A DNA stretch of 64,000 nt from Massilia rubra (GTDB lineage: Bacteria; Pseudomonadota; Gammaproteobacteria; Burkholderiales; Burkholderiaceae_D). The notes under the pieces were generated by a model. It did not search any database. It worked only from the letters and a program-made list of their open reading frames with translations, and was not told where the DNA came from. The stretch's first letter is position 1. The number at the start of each line of letters is the position of its first letter. Location: positions 62,001 to 126,000 of the forward strand of contig NZ_VUYU01000019.1 of NCBI RefSeq assembly GCF_011682065.1, read 5' to 3'. The position numbers and the translations under genes were made by a program. Shown in pieces: positions 56,720 to 64,000 of this stretch.

Positions 56720-58717
56720 TTAACGGGTCACCCTGTACGACTCAAGGAAGGCTTCGACCGCCTGTTCGGAGGCCGGGCTGGAATCCGATACCGCCATCGC
56801 CACATACACCTTGGAGCCGGCCACGGCGAACTTGACCGAGCGCGTCATGTTACCCGGTATGCCGATGCGCATATCGCGTCCGCGATGGCCGTCGAACTGC
56901 ATCGCCATCCGGCCCGACAGCAGCTTGCCGTCGCTGCCGATGAGCGCCGCCTGCACGCTGTCGAGGACTGCGGTTTCGTCTTCCGGCATCACGCCCAGGC
57001 TGTACACCTGCACCACGTAGGCCGCCCCCGCCACTTCGGCGCTGAACTGCCGCATGCTGCCCGTGCCGCTCGACATCGTGCCCGGATTCGGATCTTCCAC
57101 CGGCTTGCCGGGAAAGCGGATGAACAGGCCGTCATCGGGCGAATGCCATGCGGTTGGGTCGGCGCGAATGGGCTTGTGGGCGCCCGCGCCGGTGCCCATG
57201 CCAGTGCCCATGCCCTGCATCTGCGACTGCCCGCCGATCGAACCGAGCTGGCCGATGATAACCAGGGTCGCACCGATCTTGACCATGGTGGAATTCGGAC
57301 CGGGCGCGTCGCCATAATCGTTGTCGCCGTCGGTGCCCGGAACCAGGCAATAGACGAGCATCGTTCCGATCCAAAAAATACCCGCCGCGATCATGACGAA
57401 ATTGCTGTTGCGTAGCGCCCCGGCAAGGCCGATCAGCAGCAGGAACCCCAGCAGCCACTTGCCGCTCACATTGATGTCGTGCAGGCGCAAGACCATCAGC
57501 CGCACGCTGGAATAGATGGCGTACAGCCCTCCGACCAGGAACAAGCCACCCCCGAGCACTTTGGCCTTGGGCATGATGACGGCGGCGGCGATGCCGAGCA
57601 AGACCATGGCCAGCAGCAGCGGCAAGGAATAGGCGAGCGCGCGCAGGCGGCCGATGCGCCCTTCCATGGACATGCCGAACACGCCAGGCTCGGACAGCGT
57701 CGCCTTGCCCGAGTCGAAGCCGGCGCTGGCGCCGGGCGCGCGGTACGGCGCGGGTGCGCTCATCGGCCTGAGGTTGACCCGGCTCAGGAACCACTTGTAC
57801 AGCGAACGGTCGCGCTCGAAAACGTCGGCCGGGGCGCGAATCGCGATCACGGCCACCACGTCGTCGGTGCGCACGCAGGCGAGCAGGTAGCGGCTCTCGA
57901 AGTCGTCGCCCGGAATGGTGCCGCTAAATTCGATCGTCTTGCCCTTGACCCGGTCGCGCCAGTCGTCGCCGTGGATGTCGGTCGGCTCGCCGACCTGCGT
58001 CAGGTAGCGCATTTCGTGCTTGACCAGGGCCAGGCGCATCTCGACCCATTTGCCGAGCGGGACGCCGGGACGCAGGTGGCCGCTCGCTTCCAGCACGGTG
58101 CCGCTGTCGTCGTGATAGCGCAAGCCGCGCGGCATGCCCGACTCGCGCCATGCGGACGGCACGAAGAACTCGAGGCAGATGTCGGGGATGACGACGTTGC
58201 GTGGCTTGAGCGCGGCGACGTCGAGCGGGGCGTTGGAGGGACGCCGCACCGGCGCCGCCTTGGCCGTGGCGACCGGCGCCGGCGCCGGTGCGGGCGCGGG
58301 GGGCGGTGCGGGTGCGGGTGCCGGTGCGGCGGCGCGCGCCGTCGCGCTCTTGGCGCGCGCCGCTTCGATGCTTTTCCTGAGCCACGCCACGCGGTCGTGG
58401 GCGATCTCGAACGTGCGCTCGCTCAAGGCCACCACGATGGCGGCGTCGGGCTGCAACAGGCACACCACGTCGGCGCCCAAGAGCGCGACCAGCAAGCTGC
58501 CCTGGCCATCGTTGGCCGCTTCACGCACTTCCGCAATCATGATGGCGCGGCTACCGTCGCCCTGGATGTCGCGCGTGCGCAGCGTGACGCCGCCCGCGCC
58601 GCCAGGCTGGGCGACCGGGACGAAGAACGTCGTATTGACAAATTTTTTCCATGCCGCGTTCATTGATTCGCCTGCCTGCGCGGCGCCGAGCACCTGCTCG
58701 AATGTTTCCAATGCCAT
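56720..58717 (-). CDS. Multidomain membrane protein with DUF805 core (first paralogue)
   Basis: The protein has 665 residues from the ATG at 58717 (MALETFEQVL). It shares the full architecture of the next gene: N-terminal domain with AAQAGESMN and FFVPV, Ala/Pro linker (a long PAPAPPPA run), second soluble domain (FFVPSAWRESG), DUF805 helices (GRIGRLRALAYS, LMVLRLHDINVSGKW, LVYCLVPGTDGDNDYG) and a C-terminal domain preceded by a Gly/Met-rich stretch. Identity is high in the second and DUF805 domains and lower in linkers, so the pair is an old tandem duplication. It lies downstream of cheA and is separated from it by a strong hairpin. Confidence 0.85.
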   Translation of the reverse strand: MALETFEQVLGAAQAGESMNAAWKKFVNTTFFVPVAQPGGAGGVTLRTRDIQGDGSRAIMIAEVREAANDGQGSLLVALLGADVVCLLQPDAAIVVALSERTFEIAHDRVAWLRKSIEAARAKSATARAAAPAPAPAPPPAPAPAPAPVATAKAAPVRRPSNAPLDVAALKPRNVVIPDICLEFFVPSAWRESGMPRGLRYHDDSGTVLEASGHLRPGVPLGKWVEMRLALVKHEMRYLTQVGEPTDIHGDDWRDRVKGKTIEFSGTIPGDDFESRYLLACVRTDDVVAVIAIRAPADVFERDRSLYKWFLSRVNLRPMSAPAPYRAPGASAGFDSGKATLSEPGVFGMSMEGRIGRLRALAYSLPLLLAMVLLGIAAAVIMPKAKVLGGGLFLVGGLYAIYSSVRLMVLRLHDINVSGKWLLGFLLLIGLAGALRNSNFVMIAAGIFWIGTMLVYCLVPGTDGDNDYGDAPGPNSTMVKIGATLVIIGQLGSIGGQSQMQGMGTGMGTGAGAHKPIRADPTAWHSPDDGLFIRFPGKPVEDPNPGTMSSGTGSMRQFSAEVAGAAYVVQVYSLGVMPEDETAVLDSVQAALIGSDGKLLSGRMAMQFDGHRGRDMRIGIPGNMTRSVKFAVAGSKVYVAMAVSDSSPASEQAVEAFLESYRVTR

Positions 58718-58836
58718 TATTAACAATTCTCAATATAAGTTTGCACGTTGCAAGAACAGAGCCCGCCATCGTGCCATGTATTGACTGACAACACAACTTG
58801 TCTGTTGTAAATATGAGAAGAGAAACAAGGCGAGCT

Positions 58837-58867
58837 GCGCCGCCCCGAAGTGGCTCCGGGGCGGCGC
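58837..58867 (-). terminator. Strong GC-rich hairpin after cheA
   Basis: An 11-bp perfect stem, GCGCCGCCCCG with CGGGGCGGCGC, and a 9-nt loop lie 14 nt past the cheA stop. Read on the - strand it is followed by a moderately T-rich stretch (ccttgtttctc). It is a likely terminator of cheZA, separating it from the DUF805 genes. Confidence 0.65.
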
Positions 58868-58880
58868 GTCGTGAGGAAGA

Positions 58881-60782
58881 TCAGGCGGCGACCTTGAGGG
58901 TGCCGCGACAGCCGTCCATGAGGAAGGACAGGCCCACGACCAGCACCAGTTCGCCCTCGGCCGAACGGGCGGTGCCGGTGATGCCGTCCACGCTGATGGC
59001 CGTCATCGGCTTGATCACCAGGTCGGCGGTGCCGTCGACCGCTTCCACCGCGAGGATGTAGGGCTGGGGCGCGGCGACCACGATGCCGACTTTTTCGGAA
59101 CAGGCTTCGTAGCCGAGCGCACTGGCCAGCGAACGCACCGGCAGCGGGCGTCCCTGGTCCTTGAGCACCGGCGCGCCGCCGACGTTCATGAAATTGTCGG
59201 GCAATTCGACCACGCGCTGGACCACCGCCATCGGCAGCGCCAGGGCGGCGCCGGAGGTCGACACCAGCATGGTCGGCACGATCGACAGTTCGATCGGCAG
59301 GCGGATGGCGAACTTGGTGCCGTGGCCGAGCGAGGAATCGATGTGGATCGCGCCACGGTTCTTTTCCACGGCGGTCTTGACCACGTCCATGCCGACTCCG
59401 CGCCCGGACACCGAGGACGCCACTTCCTTGGTCGAGAAGCCCGGCAAAAACACCAGCTGGTAAGCTTCTTCGTCGGTCGGGGCGCCGTTTTCGCCGATCA
59501 GGCCTTTTTGCACGGCCTTGCGGCGCAGCGCGATCGGGTCCATGCCCTTGCCGTCATCCTGCAGCACGATCATGACGCTGTTCGCTTCCTGCCATGCCTT
59601 GAGCGAAATGAAGGCCTTGGACGGCTTGCCGGCGGCGAGGCGGTCTTCGGGCGACTCGACGCCGTGATCGAGCGCGTTGCGCAGCATGTGCACCAGCGGG
59701 TCGTACAGGCTGTCGACCACCACGCGGTCGACTTCCGTCTCGGCGCCTTCGATGGTCAGTTCGACGTCCTTGCCCAGGTCCTTGGCCAGCTCGCGCACCA
59801 GGCGCGGGAATTTCTGGAACAATCGCCCGACCGGCTGCATGCGCGTGGCCAGGGTGGCGCGTTGCAGTTCGGCCGAATAACGCGAGGCGCGTTCCAGCGT
59901 TTCGGTCAGGGTCGCCATCAGGGTGGCGGCCGGGCCTTCGAATTTGAATTGCAGCAGGCGTTCGAGCAGCACGGCGGCCTGGTTGGCGGCCTGCACCGAT
60001 TCGCCGGCCACTTCGAGCAGCGCGTCGAGCTTGACGGCGTCGACCCGGATGCTGTCTTCCTTGGCGGGCGCGGAGGCGGCGCGGAATTCCTGCACCTTTT
60101 CTTCGCGCCGGTCGGCGCCGGCGTCGGCGGCCGGCTTGGCGGCAGGGGCGGCCTGGGCGACGGCTGCGGGCGCGGCTGCATGATCGGCAGCGGCGGCGGC
60201 GGGAGCGGCGGCCGGTTTTTCGGCCGGCGTGTAGGTCCCGGGCGGAATCACCGAGACGTACATCGCTTCCCAGTCGAGTCCATCGGCGCCGGGGGCGCTG
60301 ACGGAAACGGCGGCCGCCGGCGCGGCGACCACTGGCGCCGCCACTACCGGCGCGGGCGCCGCAGCGGCCGCGGGAGCCGCCTTGGCCGGGGCATCGCCCT
60401 TGCCTTCGATGGCGTTGACCAGGATGCGTTCGAGCGAGTCCGGCATCGAGGCCAGTTGTTCGGGCCGGGCGCCGTTCGACAGGTCGGTCAGCTGGTCGGC
60501 CACGAAACCGGACGCTTGCAGCGCCGCTTCGATGGCGATTGGCGTGACCGGGGCGGCGCCGGTGCGCAGCGCGTCAAACAGGTTTTCGGTCAGGTGGCAG
60601 GCGGCCACCAGGGCCGGCAAGCCCATGAAACCGGCCCCGCCCTTGATCGTGTGGAACGAGCGAAACACCGCGTTGAGCGTTTCCTTGTTGTTCGGATCGC
60701 GCTCGAGGGCGAGCAGGTGTTCTTCTACGTTGACTGCAAGATCCATCGCCTCGACGACGAAATCCTTGAGCATATCGTCCAT
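58881..60782 (-). CDS. cheA: Chemotaxis histidine kinase CheA
   Basis: CheA phosphorylates itself and passes phosphate to CheY/CheB under receptor control. The 633-residue protein has a P1/HPt domain (about 1-105) with phosphate-accepting His44 in SFHTIKGGAGF. A long Ala/Pro linker (about 130-230) stands where P2 is normally found, and no P2 could be recognised. P3 dimerisation helices (about 235-300), the kinase domain with N-box RNALDHGVE, G1 DDGKGMD, GFSTK and G2 GRGVGMDVVK, and the CheW-like P5 domain (about 490-633) complete it. Its start ATG overlaps the cheZ stop (TAATG). No cheW, receptor, cheR or cheB gene is adjacent. The kinase motifs are intact. Confidence 0.95.
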   Translation of the reverse strand: MDDMLKDFVVEAMDLAVNVEEHLLALERDPNNKETLNAVFRSFHTIKGGAGFMGLPALVAACHLTENLFDALRTGAAPVTPIAIEAALQASGFVADQLTDLSNGARPEQLASMPDSLERILVNAIEGKGDAPAKAAPAAAAAPAPVVAAPVVAAPAAAVSVSAPGADGLDWEAMYVSVIPPGTYTPAEKPAAAPAAAAADHAAAPAAVAQAAPAAKPAADAGADRREEKVQEFRAASAPAKEDSIRVDAVKLDALLEVAGESVQAANQAAVLLERLLQFKFEGPAATLMATLTETLERASRYSAELQRATLATRMQPVGRLFQKFPRLVRELAKDLGKDVELTIEGAETEVDRVVVDSLYDPLVHMLRNALDHGVESPEDRLAAGKPSKAFISLKAWQEANSVMIVLQDDGKGMDPIALRRKAVQKGLIGENGAPTDEEAYQLVFLPGFSTKEVASSVSGRGVGMDVVKTAVEKNRGAIHIDSSLGHGTKFAIRLPIELSIVPTMLVSTSGAALALPMAVVQRVVELPDNFMNVGGAPVLKDQGRPLPVRSLASALGYEACSEKVGIVVAAPQPYILAVEAVDGTADLVIKPMTAISVDGITGTARSAEGELVLVVGLSFLMDGCRGTLKVAA

Positions 60783-61621
60783 TAGAATCCCAGATCGGCA
60801 AGTAGGTCGTCAACATTGTCTTGATCGAGTGCGACGGAGGGAACCGACGGACCCGACATCAGCGCTGGCTTGTGCAGCAGTTTTTCGCGCACCGCCGGCG
60901 GTGCGTTGTCGCGCAGCAGCTCGGCCAGTTCGTGTTCCACGGTCTTGGTGATGAGCACGACTTTCTTGATCAACTGCCCGGTGATGTCCTGGAAGTCCTG
61001 CGCCATCATGATGTCGAGCAGGCGCGCTTTTTCGGCTTCGGTGGCGTCGGTGACGGTCTGGGCGAAGGCGCGCGAGTCGCCGGCCAGGGTCTTGAATTCG
61101 TCGATGCTGAGCTTGCCCGCGAACAGGTCGGCCCAGCGCGTGTCCATCGCCTTGGCTTTCTTGGACAGCACGTCCTGCGCCGGCATGCCTTCGTCGAGCG
61201 TGTTGAGGACCTTGTTGGCGGCCTGCTCGGTCAGGCTGGCGACATATTCCAGGCGGTCCTGGGCGTCGACGATCTGGGTCGATGCTTCCGACAGGGCCTT
61301 GTCGTAGCCCAGTTCGCGCAGCGAGTCGTGCAGCAGGCGCACGATACCGCCAAGGCGCTCAAACATGGGTTTGCCGTGCTCGTCGGTTTCGACGGCGGCG
61401 CCTTCCGCAGCCGGTGCGGCGGCGGCGACGGCGGCGACAAGCGGCGCGGCGGCGGGCGCTGGCTCGGGCGGACGGGTCGAAGCGACCTGGTCGAACAGTG
61501 CTTCCATGTCGTCTTCGGCAGCGGCGGCGGGCGCCGGCGCAACTGCGGGCGCCGGTTCGCTGCTGCGCTGCGCGGACACTTCATCGAATAGTGCGTCGAA
61601 ATCATCAGCGGCGTCGGTCAT
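60782..61621 (-). CDS. cheZ: CheY-phosphate phosphatase CheZ
   Basis: CheZ dephosphorylates CheY-P. The protein has 279 residues from the ATG at 61621 (MTDAADDFDALF). The long helical hairpin holds AQDFQDITGQLIKKV, where D212 and Q216 match the E. coli pair D143/Q147. The extreme C terminus DNVDDLLADLGF is the CheY-binding helix. It is longer than E. coli CheZ because of an Ala/Pro-rich N-terminal extension with two similar acidic motifs, DDFDALFDEV (6-15) and DDMEALFDQV (37-46). It is the first gene of a cheZ-cheA pair with a 1-nt stop/start overlap. No cheY lies beside it. Confidence 0.95.
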   Translation of the reverse strand: MTDAADDFDALFDEVSAQRSSEPAPAVAPAPAAAAEDDMEALFDQVASTRPPEPAPAAAPLVAAVAAAAPAAEGAAVETDEHGKPMFERLGGIVRLLHDSLRELGYDKALSEASTQIVDAQDRLEYVASLTEQAANKVLNTLDEGMPAQDVLSKKAKAMDTRWADLFAGKLSIDEFKTLAGDSRAFAQTVTDATEAEKARLLDIMMAQDFQDITGQLIKKVVLITKTVEHELAELLRDNAPPAVREKLLHKPALMSGPSVPSVALDQDNVDDLLADLGF

Positions 61622-62041
61622 AGTCCCTGCTTCTCCATGTTTGTAAGGTGTTCGCAATCAAGTTGCTGGTGTCTGGTCCTGCCATGCAAGTTCGGGGCAA
61701 AGCATGATGCGCGGCAACATCGCCGGGTTTACGCGAGTTTAGCAGTGTGAAGTGCCCTTGGTAAATCACTGTGCATGGTGCGCGGCAAAATGGCACGCGA
61801 AACTTGTGCCATCGATAATTAAAACGCGTCTTTGATGTGCAATTGATACTGTGGAGTGTTGTATTTCGTAAGCTGGACGCGGCGCAGGCGGGGCAGGCGA
61901 AAACCAAAAGGTAAAAAACCGCGATCGGACCGGACGCCGGCTCGGCCCGCAGTTTGATCAAGATCAAAGGTTTGCGATCTATCAATCGTGAAATCCCGCA
62001 CTACAATACAGAATACGACCTGCTGCGTGGGAGAACTCATC
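61622..62041. other. Divergent intergenic region between cheZ and the universal stress gene
   Basis: The 420-nt stretch has no convincing gene and is less GC-rich than its flanks. It must carry the promoter of cheZ (leftward) and of the universal stress gene (rightward). An FNR/ANR box lies at 61954-61967, and TACAAT at 62002-62007 could be a -10 element. Confidence 0.7.
61954..61967 (+). promoter_or_regulatory. FNR/ANR-type binding site upstream of the universal stress gene
   Basis: TTGATCAAGATCAA fits the FNR/ANR consensus TTGAT-N4-ATCAA at every defined position. Its centre is about 81 nt upstream of the ATG at 62042 and about 45 nt before a TACAAT -10-like element, suggesting activation under low oxygen. 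A Crp/Fnr-family gene begins 1.7 kb downstream. Confidence 0.75.
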
Positions 62042-62506
62042 ATGTATCGGAAAATTCTGATTACGACGGATGGCTCGGCGATATCGAAGCACACAGCCTG
62101 TGCCGGCGTAAAGTTTGCCCGCCAGATGGGGGCCGACGTGCTGGCCCTGTATGTGGCGCCCGACTATCAATACCCGGTGTACGTGGAAATCATCCCGCCC
62201 TCCTACCCCAGCGAAGAGGACTACGTGGCGCAGATGAAGCGCATCGGCAACGAGCACCTGGCCTCGATCCTGCAGGCGGCGCAGGCGGCGGGGGTGCGTT
62301 GCGAGTGCCTGACCGAGTTTGCCGACGCCGCCGCGCTGAAAATCGTCGCGGTGGCCGAACAGCGCCAGTGCGACCTGATCTTCATGGGCTCGCACGGCCG
62401 CAGCGGCTGGGGCCAGTTGCTGCTGGGCAGTGTGACGAACAAGGTGCTGTCGCACACCAGCAAGCCGGTCCTGGTGCACCGGCTGATCGCGGAGCCCGGA
62501 ACCTAG
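62042..62506 (+). CDS. Universal stress protein (UspA family)
   Basis: The protein has 154 residues from the ATG at 62042, preceded by GGGAGA at good spacing. An ATG at 61988 would add 18 unrelated residues and lies close to the promoter elements, so it is rejected. The start MYRKILITTDGS and the ATP-binding loop GSHGRSGWGQLLLGSVT are the hallmarks of nucleotide-binding Usp proteins. Single-domain Usp proteins help survival under stress such as oxygen limitation, in line with the FNR/ANR box in front of the gene. A 10-bp direct repeat, ggaacctagc, overlaps the stop codon. Confidence 0.93.
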   Translation: MYRKILITTDGSAISKHTACAGVKFARQMGADVLALYVAPDYQYPVYVEIIPPSYPSEEDYVAQMKRIGNEHLASILQAAQAAGVRCECLTEFADAAALKIVAVAEQRQCDLIFMGSHGRSGWGQLLLGSVTNKVLSHTSKPVLVHRLIAEPGT

Positions 62507-62673
62507 CTGGAACCTAGCAGTTCTGAATATGGCGCTACTGACAATTTTGCCGTACCCTTGGATGGACCGCGGGGCGTTCGCGCCGGTGCGGCGCGGCTTG
62601 CTTGCCGCCTGTTTGTTCCAGCGCTGCTTCGGCCGTTCATCGACTTACCGCCTACTTATTTGATTGCAATTTT

Positions 62674-63318
62674 ATGATACGCATTGTTGTAGCCGACGAC
62701 CACACGATCATGCGCGAGGGCCTCAAGCGCATCCTCGACGGCGCCCTCGACATCGATATCGTCGGGGAAGCCATCAACGGCTTTGAAGTACTGTCGCACG
62801 TGCGCCAGGGTGGTTTCGACCTGTTGCTGCTGGACTTGTCGATGCCGGGACGCAGCGGCGTCGACCTGATCCGCCAGATCCGCAGCGAAGCGCCCAAGCT
62901 GGCCATCCTGATCCTCACCATGCACGAGGAAGAGCAGTACGCCGTGCGCGCGATCCGGGCCGGGGCCCAGGGCTACCTGACCAAAGAGAGCGCCGGCACC
63001 CAGCTGGTGGGGGCGATCCGCAAGGTGGCCTCGGGCCGGCCGTACATCAGTACCGAAGTGGCCGAGCAACTGGCGCTGAACATCATGACGCCCAACGAGC
63101 AGTTATTGCACAAGCAATTGTCGGACCGTGAATTCGAAGTGTTTTCGCTGTTGGTGGGCGGCAAGTCTATTACCGAGATCGCCAACAGCCTGCACCTGAG
63201 CGTGAAGACCGTCAGCACCCATAAAACGCGGATCATGCAAAAGATGGGCATGACGTCGCTGTCGGAAATGGTGCAGTATGCCGTGGCCCATCGCCTGCTG
63301 TCGCCATTCAAGACCTGA
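62674..63318 (+). CDS. NarL/FixJ-family response regulator
   Basis: The protein has 214 residues from the ATG at 62674 (MIRIVVADDH). The receiver domain (about 1-120) has the acidic pair D8/D9, phosphorylation site D54 in LLLDLSMPG and the conserved Lys in YLTKES. The LuxR-type helix-turn-helix lies at about 148-205 (LSDREFEVFSLL, TVSTHKTRIMQKMGM). It is a DNA-binding output protein of a two-component system. No histidine kinase gene is adjacent, so its partner is unknown. It resembles regulators of the NarL/UhpA group. The upstream 167-nt gap shows no clear operator. Confidence 0.93.
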   Translation: MIRIVVADDHTIMREGLKRILDGALDIDIVGEAINGFEVLSHVRQGGFDLLLLDLSMPGRSGVDLIRQIRSEAPKLAILILTMHEEEQYAVRAIRAGAQGYLTKESAGTQLVGAIRKVASGRPYISTEVAEQLALNIMTPNEQLLHKQLSDREFEVFSLLVGGKSITEIANSLHLSVKTVSTHKTRIMQKMGMTSLSEMVQYAVAHRLLSPFKT

Positions 63319-63723
63319 GCTCACGCTGGCGAGGGTGAAAAGTTTTAGACACCGGTGCGCCGGTTTCGTGCCGAGAAACCTCAAGTAGATAGATTCTGTA
63401 CCCATCGGTAGCACTTGCCGCACCACCCCGCCACACCTCTGTTTTCACTCTGTAGAACGGCGCCTCGACTAGGAATAGTCCTACAAGAGCGCGCCCAATC
63501 CTACTCCCAGATTCAGCGTTCGCTGATATCAATGCCGGACTCGTGTTGGCATACTTAAATCCAGCGATTCGGCTTTCCTGCGGTTCACAAATTGTTCTTA
63601 CGCAAGCTAGCCAGCCGTGCTGTACATCACTTTTGAAGCTCCGGTCGCAGGTTGATCAGATCGTTGTTCAAGCCTGATACCCGCAGCCTGAAACTTCGAA
63701 TTTTCCTACCCCTGGAGATGAGC
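63319..63723. other. Gap between response regulator and Crp/Fnr gene
   Basis: The 405-nt stretch has markedly lower GC than the rest. No reading frame here shows family features. A 74-codon - strand frame at 63308-63532 overlaps the end of the regulator gene and is not supported. The right end should hold the promoter of the Crp/Fnr gene, with GGAG at 63714-63717 as its ribosome-binding site. Confidence 0.65.
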
Positions 63724-64000
63724 ATGCTGACCACGCCCCCGCAAGACACCCGCAACACCACCACCTCGACCATGCATTCCTCGCCAATGGAAGCTGGCCG
63801 GCAGCGTCAGGGCCGTCTCTGGTCCAACCTCAAGGAAGTCTGCGACCTGCTGCACATCAGCGCGGCGGTCTCGATCAACAGCGAAGAACTGCTGTTCCAG
63901 CATGTGCAATTCAAGACCGGCCAGCGCGTCCACACCATCGGCCAGGCTTTCGACACCCTCTACATCGTCAACTCCGGCTTCCTCAAAACCGTGCTCATCG
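63724..64000 (+). CDS. Crp/Fnr-family transcriptional regulator (3' end outside window)
   Basis: The frame is open from the ATG at 63724 to the window edge (92 codons). GGAG at 63714-63717 gives 6-nt spacing to this ATG; the ATG at 63718 is too close. After a Thr/Ser-rich leader, residues about 30-92 match the start of a Crp/Fnr sensor domain: LKEVCDLLHIS, FQHVQFKTGQRVHTIGQAFD and LYIVNSGFLKT. The N-terminal part shows one Cys (about residue 39) and no CxxC cluster, so an FNR-type iron-sulfur site cannot be affirmed from this fragment. The helix-turn-helix lies beyond the edge. It may act on sites such as the FNR-type box at 61954. Confidence 0.85.
   Translation, partial: MLTTPPQDTRNTTTSTMHSSPMEAGRQRQGRLWSNLKEVCDLLHISAAVSINSEELLFQHVQFKTGQRVHTIGQAFDTLYIVNSGFLKTVLI

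Noticed and set aside
62498-62519. Direct repeat ggaacctagc at the end of the universal stress gene
   Set aside because: A single 10-bp duplication without further structure; noted but not treated as an attachment site.

Overview
The window looks like chromosomal DNA of a betaproteobacterium of order Burkholderiales, most likely family Oxalobacteraceae (Massilia/Duganella/Janthinobacterium type). This rests on high GC content, the housekeeping gene order leuC - entericidin - leuD - leuB - asd - fimV - truA - trpF - trpB - trpA ... accD - folC - dedD/SPOR - cvpA - purF - sulfhydrylase, and the protein sequences themselves. Species cannot be fixed by reading alone. No tRNA, rRNA, CRISPR array, insertion sequence or prophage was seen.

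Region 1 (1-31871, + strand) is the unusual part. It is a 25-kb head-to-tail array of seven paralogous genes of about 1,220-1,250 codons, like E. coli YehI (N-terminal WGR domain, long helical-repeat middle, C-terminal DUF4132). Copy 1 is cut by the window edge. Copy 2 has lost its WGR domain and carries a +1 frameshift. Copies 3-7 are intact. They run straight into four translationally coupled genes matching the rest of the E. coli yeh locus: a MoxR-type AAA ATPase (YehL-like), a DUF5682 protein (YehM-like), a VWA protein with an intact MIDAS (YehP-like) and a SWIM zinc-finger protein (YehQ-like). The layout suggests one ATPase/VWA machine served by many variants of a large nucleic-acid-binding or adaptor protein. 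Its function is not established.

Region 2 (31868-54509, - strand) is biosynthetic: a Cys/Met PLP enzyme, purF, cvpA, a SPOR-domain protein, folC and accD; then trpA, trpB, trpF, truA, fimV, asd, leuB, leuD, an entericidin-like lipoprotein and leuC. Between accD and trpA sits about 4 kb of apparent accessory DNA: a small Trp-rich protein gene, a secreted GH74-CBM2 glycoside hydrolase with a LacI-type operator upstream, and a toxin-antitoxin pair. A 163-bp imperfect hairpin, possibly a MITE, lies between trpB and trpF.

Region 3 (54674-61621, - strand) holds two tandem multidomain membrane proteins with a DUF805 core, then cheA and cheZ as a tight pair without other chemotaxis genes. CheA lacks an evident P2 domain, and CheZ has two extra FliM-like acidic motifs at its N terminus.

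Region 4 (61622-64000, + strand) has a universal stress protein gene preceded by a perfect FNR/ANR box, a NarL/FixJ-type response regulator and the start of a Crp/Fnr-family regulator. This suggests an oxygen- or redox-responsive neighbourhood.
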